DNA of 15,920 bases from Bacteroidales bacterium (GTDB lineage Bacteria > Bacteroidota > Bacteroidia > Bacteroidales > VadinHA17): NCBI GenBank assembly GCA_003162595.1, contig PMNJ01000144.1:17685-33604 (forward strand), written 5' to 3'. Numbering within the stretch: the first letter of the stretch is position 1; each line of letters opens with the position of its first letter. Shown here in pieces: positions 12,961 to 15,920 of this stretch. A program made the position numbers and the translations under genes. Under the pieces are notes generated by a model. That model ran no database searches, was not told the DNA's origin, and saw nothing but the letters and a program-made list of their open reading frames with translations.

Positions 12961-15920
12961 ATGAATTTCAAAAAACAAATTTTAAGATTTGTTATTATAT
13001 GCATGTTCATATCTGCCGGAGGCATTTATTCATCTTTAATCGGGAGTTCAGGTGTTCCGGTTGTTATTTCCGTCAAGAACAATTCTGTTCTAAAGACCAT
13101 CCCTGTTACCAAGAATCCATCCGCTGAAGTCGCTAAGTTGAATGAATCACTCAAAAGTTCTCTTAAAACTGTAATATCCGGTAGAGACACAAAGCAAAGC
13201 CGGTTTCTAATTGAAAAAATAGACCAAAGAATAAGGGCTCATGATATTAGTGATTCTGTATTATCCGAATCTTACTATCTTATTGGGATATATCACTTGC
13301 TTACTAAGAATTTTAATGAATCAATCCGTTACCTGGATCTATGCATATCCTTTAAAGTGAAAGAAAATGAATATGATGAACGTTATGCCAGAGTGCTATA
13401 TAATATTGGTTTAGCATATTTAAACCTGGGAGAATTAAAAAGACATGAGGAATATTCATCAAAATCTCTTGAAATTGAGAAAAAATTAAACGGCGAGTCA
13501 AGTCCGCTTCTGGCCAGTATATATCTTAGCCTTGGCGGAGCTTATTCAGAACTGCAGGAAAATAAAAAGGCTTTAAATTATTATAATAATGCTTTGACCA
13601 TAGCAAATAGCAAACCTGATAGCGTTCCGCCTTTGACAAAAGCTGATCTTTTTGCCAGTTTAGGAGGATGTTATATAAAGCTTGCTGATTTCTCAAAAGC
13701 TAAAATATACCTTGATAAAGCAGAATCGCTTTATAAACAATTTAATTTTAAAATAAGTGAAAACTATATCAACCTGATGAACAGCCTGGCAATAACATAT
13801 GGTTCATTGAATCTTACATCTGAAGCAGGGGAGTATTATAAAAAGGTGATTCCAATTGCCATCGCCAATAATTCACCAATGGCGTATAATATAGTAAATA
13901 GTTATTCAGTATTTCTGGCCAATAACGGGGAAAAACAGAAAGGAGAGGAATTGCTTAAAGATGCTCTGGACAGAGCAAAAGCCAGAATTATATTATTTCC
14001 CAGAAGTTATGTTGAGGTACTTAGCAATTACGCCTCATATTTACGGGTATTCAGGATTGACAATAAAAAATCGCTGGAATGTTACCTGATATGCCTTGAA
14101 TATCTTCGACGGAATGACCAGGACCTTTCTTTGAAAACTTCTGTTTCTGTTGGGTATTCTCTGTCGTTGGATGAAGAGGGTGAACTTGATAATGCGCTTG
14201 AAGTAATACAGTCACTTCTTGTTCCTGAACAGGCAAGCGGACAGAATAAGGATAAATATGGTAATCCTGACATCGAAAAAATAAAATCCGATGGAATATC
14301 TTTAAAGATTCTCAATACAAAGTATAAAATACTATGGGATATCTATAAAAAATCAGATGACAGGAGAATCCTTGAAATCGCCTCAAATACTTCAGAATTG
14401 ATAGTTGCACTGCTTGAGAAAGTAAGGATAAATATAAGTGAAGACGACAGCAGACTTATCCTTGGTGACCGATACAGAGATTCCTACCTCAATGCAATAC
14501 GCGATTTCAATCTTCTATACAATAAAACAAATGATTCACATTATCTGGAAAAGGTATTTGAATATTCGGAAAAAAGTAAAGTCGAAGGATTACTTACCTC
14601 CACCAGGGAATTAAATGCAACTCAGCTTAATATTCCATCAGGAATCGGAGACTATGAAATGAAACTGCAGGTGGATATAAACCTGTATAATGCACGTCTG
14701 TCAGATGAGATGGCCAGCGAAAAGCCTGATTCTGCATTGATAAATAAATGGAAGGAAAATCTTCTTGAAGTGACAAGGTCGAGGGATTCTCTGATTTTGA
14801 TCTTTGAACAAAAATATCCTCTTTATTATGCAATCAAATACAACACTCACGTTGCTGAACTCAAAGATATTCCTGGGATAATAGGCAAGGATGGAAATTA
14901 TGTAAATTATATTTTATCAGACTCTATCCTTTATACCTTTATTGCTAATAAGCGGTATCAGAAACTACTTGCAATTCCAGTTGATTCATCATTTTTCAGT
15001 GACGTGCGCAAATTCAGGAGCCTTCTGTCAATGCCCTTGCCTTCGGATAATGCCTCCCTGAAATTTAACGAGTTTCAGGCTGTCGGATACAGGTTGTACA
15101 AGATCCTGATCGACCCTGTAAGATCATATATTATTTCTAACAAGATATTTATATCTCCTGATAATATTCTTTCATATCTTCCATTTGAAACTATTCCGAC
15201 ATCTTCCGATTTGCAGAATACTATAATGTACCGCAATCTCAGTTACCTTATGAATAGTTTTGATATTTCGTATACGTATTCTGCGACTTTTATGAAAGAA
15301 TCGGAGCAAAAAGAATATAGCAAAACTAATAAGCTAATTGCGTTTGCACCTGATTATCCGGTACCAATTGATATACAATCAGCTTTAATGTCGAGACAGG
15401 CTGGAATTGGTGTGCTGAACGATCTTCCTTTTGCCCGTCAGGAGGCAAAGTATGTATCAGATATTACCGGTGGTACGCTTTTTGAAAACAGCGCTGCAAA
15501 AGAATCGGTCTATAAAAATGAATCCGGCAAATACGACATAATACACCTTGCAATGCATACTCTTCTGAATGAAAAAGACCCTATGCGATCAACATTGATC
15601 TTCAGCCAGGGAAGTGATTCTCTGGAAGACGGTTATCTTAAAACATATGAGATTTACGGCATTCCTCTCAAAGCAAAAATGGTAGTCCTCAGTTCGTGCA
15701 ATACAGGCAACGGGTTGTTATATTCAGGCGAAGGTATTTTAAGTCTTGCACGAGGATTTATCTATTCTGGCAGTCAATCGGTTGTAATGGCGATGTGGGA
15801 GATCGAAGATAAATCTGGAACAGAGATTGTTGAGATGTTCTATAAAAACCTTAAGAAAGGATATCCTAAAAGTGTTGCATTAAAAAAAGCTAGGATCGCT
15901 TTTTTAGAAAATGCAGATCA
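12961..15920 (+). CDS. Exported TPR-CHAT caspase-like protease (3' end outside window)
   Basis: The frame is open for 986 codons to the right edge. The N-terminus MNFKKQILRFVIICMFISAG is a signal peptide or membrane anchor (about 8-27), so the protein should act in the periplasm or at the membrane. TPR units follow, for example at about 102-129, 143-173, 185-215, 229-259 and 267-300, with further helical repeats to about 600. The C-terminal CHAT domain (from about 655) belongs to the caspase/gingipain clan. The histidine region reads IIHLAMHT (likely catalytic His866, second candidate His862), and the cysteine region VVLSSCNTGNG gives Cys913. Downstream GEGILSLARGFIYSGSQSVV and MAMWEIED are also typical. 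The intact dyad suggests an active protease. It diverges from the double-glycine peptide and the membrane TPR/kinase pair. Its substrate is unknown. Confidence 0.92.
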   Translation, partial: MNFKKQILRFVIICMFISAGGIYSSLIGSSGVPVVISVKNNSVLKTIPVTKNPSAEVAKLNESLKSSLKTVISGRDTKQSRFLIEKIDQRIRAHDISDSVLSESYYLIGIYHLLTKNFNESIRYLDLCISFKVKENEYDERYARVLYNIGLAYLNLGELKRHEEYSSKSLEIEKKLNGESSPLLASIYLSLGGAYSELQENKKALNYYNNALTIANSKPDSVPPLTKADLFASLGGCYIKLADFSKAKIYLDKAESLYKQFNFKISENYINLMNSLAITYGSLNLTSEAGEYYKKVIPIAIANNSPMAYNIVNSYSVFLANNGEKQKGEELLKDALDRAKARIILFPRSYVEVLSNYASYLRVFRIDNKKSLECYLICLEYLRRNDQDLSLKTSVSVGYSLSLDEEGELDNALEVIQSLLVPEQASGQNKDKYGNPDIEKIKSDGISLKILNTKYKILWDIYKKSDDRRILEIASNTSELIVALLEKVRINISEDDSRLILGDRYRDSYLNAIRDFNLLYNKTNDSHYLEKVFEYSEKSKVEGLLTSTRELNATQLNIPSGIGDYEMKLQVDINLYNARLSDEMASEKPDSALINKWKENLLEVTRSRDSLILIFEQKYPLYYAIKYNTHVAELKDIPGIIGKDGNYVNYILSDSILYTFIANKRYQKLLAIPVDSSFFSDVRKFRSLLSMPLPSDNASLKFNEFQAVGYRLYKILIDPVRSYIISNKIFISPDNILSYLPFETIPTSSDLQNTIMYRNLSYLMNSFDISYTYSATFMKESEQKEYSKTNKLIAFAPDYPVPIDIQSALMSRQAGIGVLNDLPFARQEAKYVSDITGGTLFENSAAKESVYKNESGKYDIIHLAMHTLLNEKDPMRSTLIFSQGSDSLEDGYLKTYEIYGIPLKAKMVVLSSCNTGNGLLYSGEGILSLARGFIYSGSQSVVMAMWEIEDKSGTEIVEMFYKNLKKGYPKSVALKKARIAFLENAD

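Noticed and set aside
14051..14833. Several minus-strand short frames inside the TPR-CHAT gene
   Set aside because: The plus-strand frame is open and coherent throughout with TPR and CHAT motifs; the antisense frames have no features of their own.

Overview
The window looks like the chromosome of a member of the Bacteroidota, probably a Bacteroidales/Marinilabiliales-type organism. Four signs point there. The sequence is AT-rich by eye. There are almost no Shine-Dalgarno sequences, but several promoter -7 boxes fit the Bacteroidota TAnnTTTG consensus. Phylum-typical families are present: a DUF4293 membrane protein, a PorE-like OmpA/propeller protein, a long GroES-like protein and a TPR-CHAT protein. 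A tiny gene carries the double-glycine leader typical of Bacteroidales peptide precursors. No tRNA, rRNA, CRISPR array, transposase or phage gene was seen.

Left part (1-5030). On the minus strand, a periplasmic adaptor lipoprotein overlaps by 4 bases (ATGA) the first 17 codons of an RND efflux pump that leaves the window. A DUF4293 membrane protein follows on the plus strand. Then come, on the minus strand, pyrB-pyrI (both aspartate carbamoyltransferase subunits, with a -7 box before pyrB) and a YigZ/IMPACT-family gene. The gap before the next gene holds an imperfect inverted repeat built of about 8-base AAGGC/CAAAG units. A two-gene plus-strand unit follows: a GroES-like protein and a stand-alone response-regulator receiver.

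Middle part (5028-10714). A NamZ-like (DUF1343) N-acetylmuramidase without a signal peptide is transcribed leftward from a good promoter. Diverging from it is a likely plus-strand operon: a cyclic-nucleotide phosphodiesterase/5'-nucleotidase lipoprotein, queE (7-deazaguanine synthesis) and a TPR/beta-propeller/carboxypeptidase-regulatory/OmpA protein with the architecture of the type IX secretion component PorE. A 10-bp-stem hairpin follows and can serve as a terminator for both flanking convergent units.

Right part (10766-15920) is the most interesting. A minus-strand pair encodes a single-pass membrane TPR protein with an anti-sigma-like N-terminus and a sensor-less histidine kinase whose G2 nucleotide-binding box has lost its glycines. 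Upstream, on the same strand, is a 47-residue double-glycine leader peptide with its own AT-rich terminator. Diverging from it, on the plus strand, is a large exported TPR-CHAT caspase-like protease with an intact His/Cys dyad, cut by the window's right edge. The arrangement suggests a candidate envelope-signalling and proteolysis cassette, possibly with a secreted peptide. That link is inference from gene order only.
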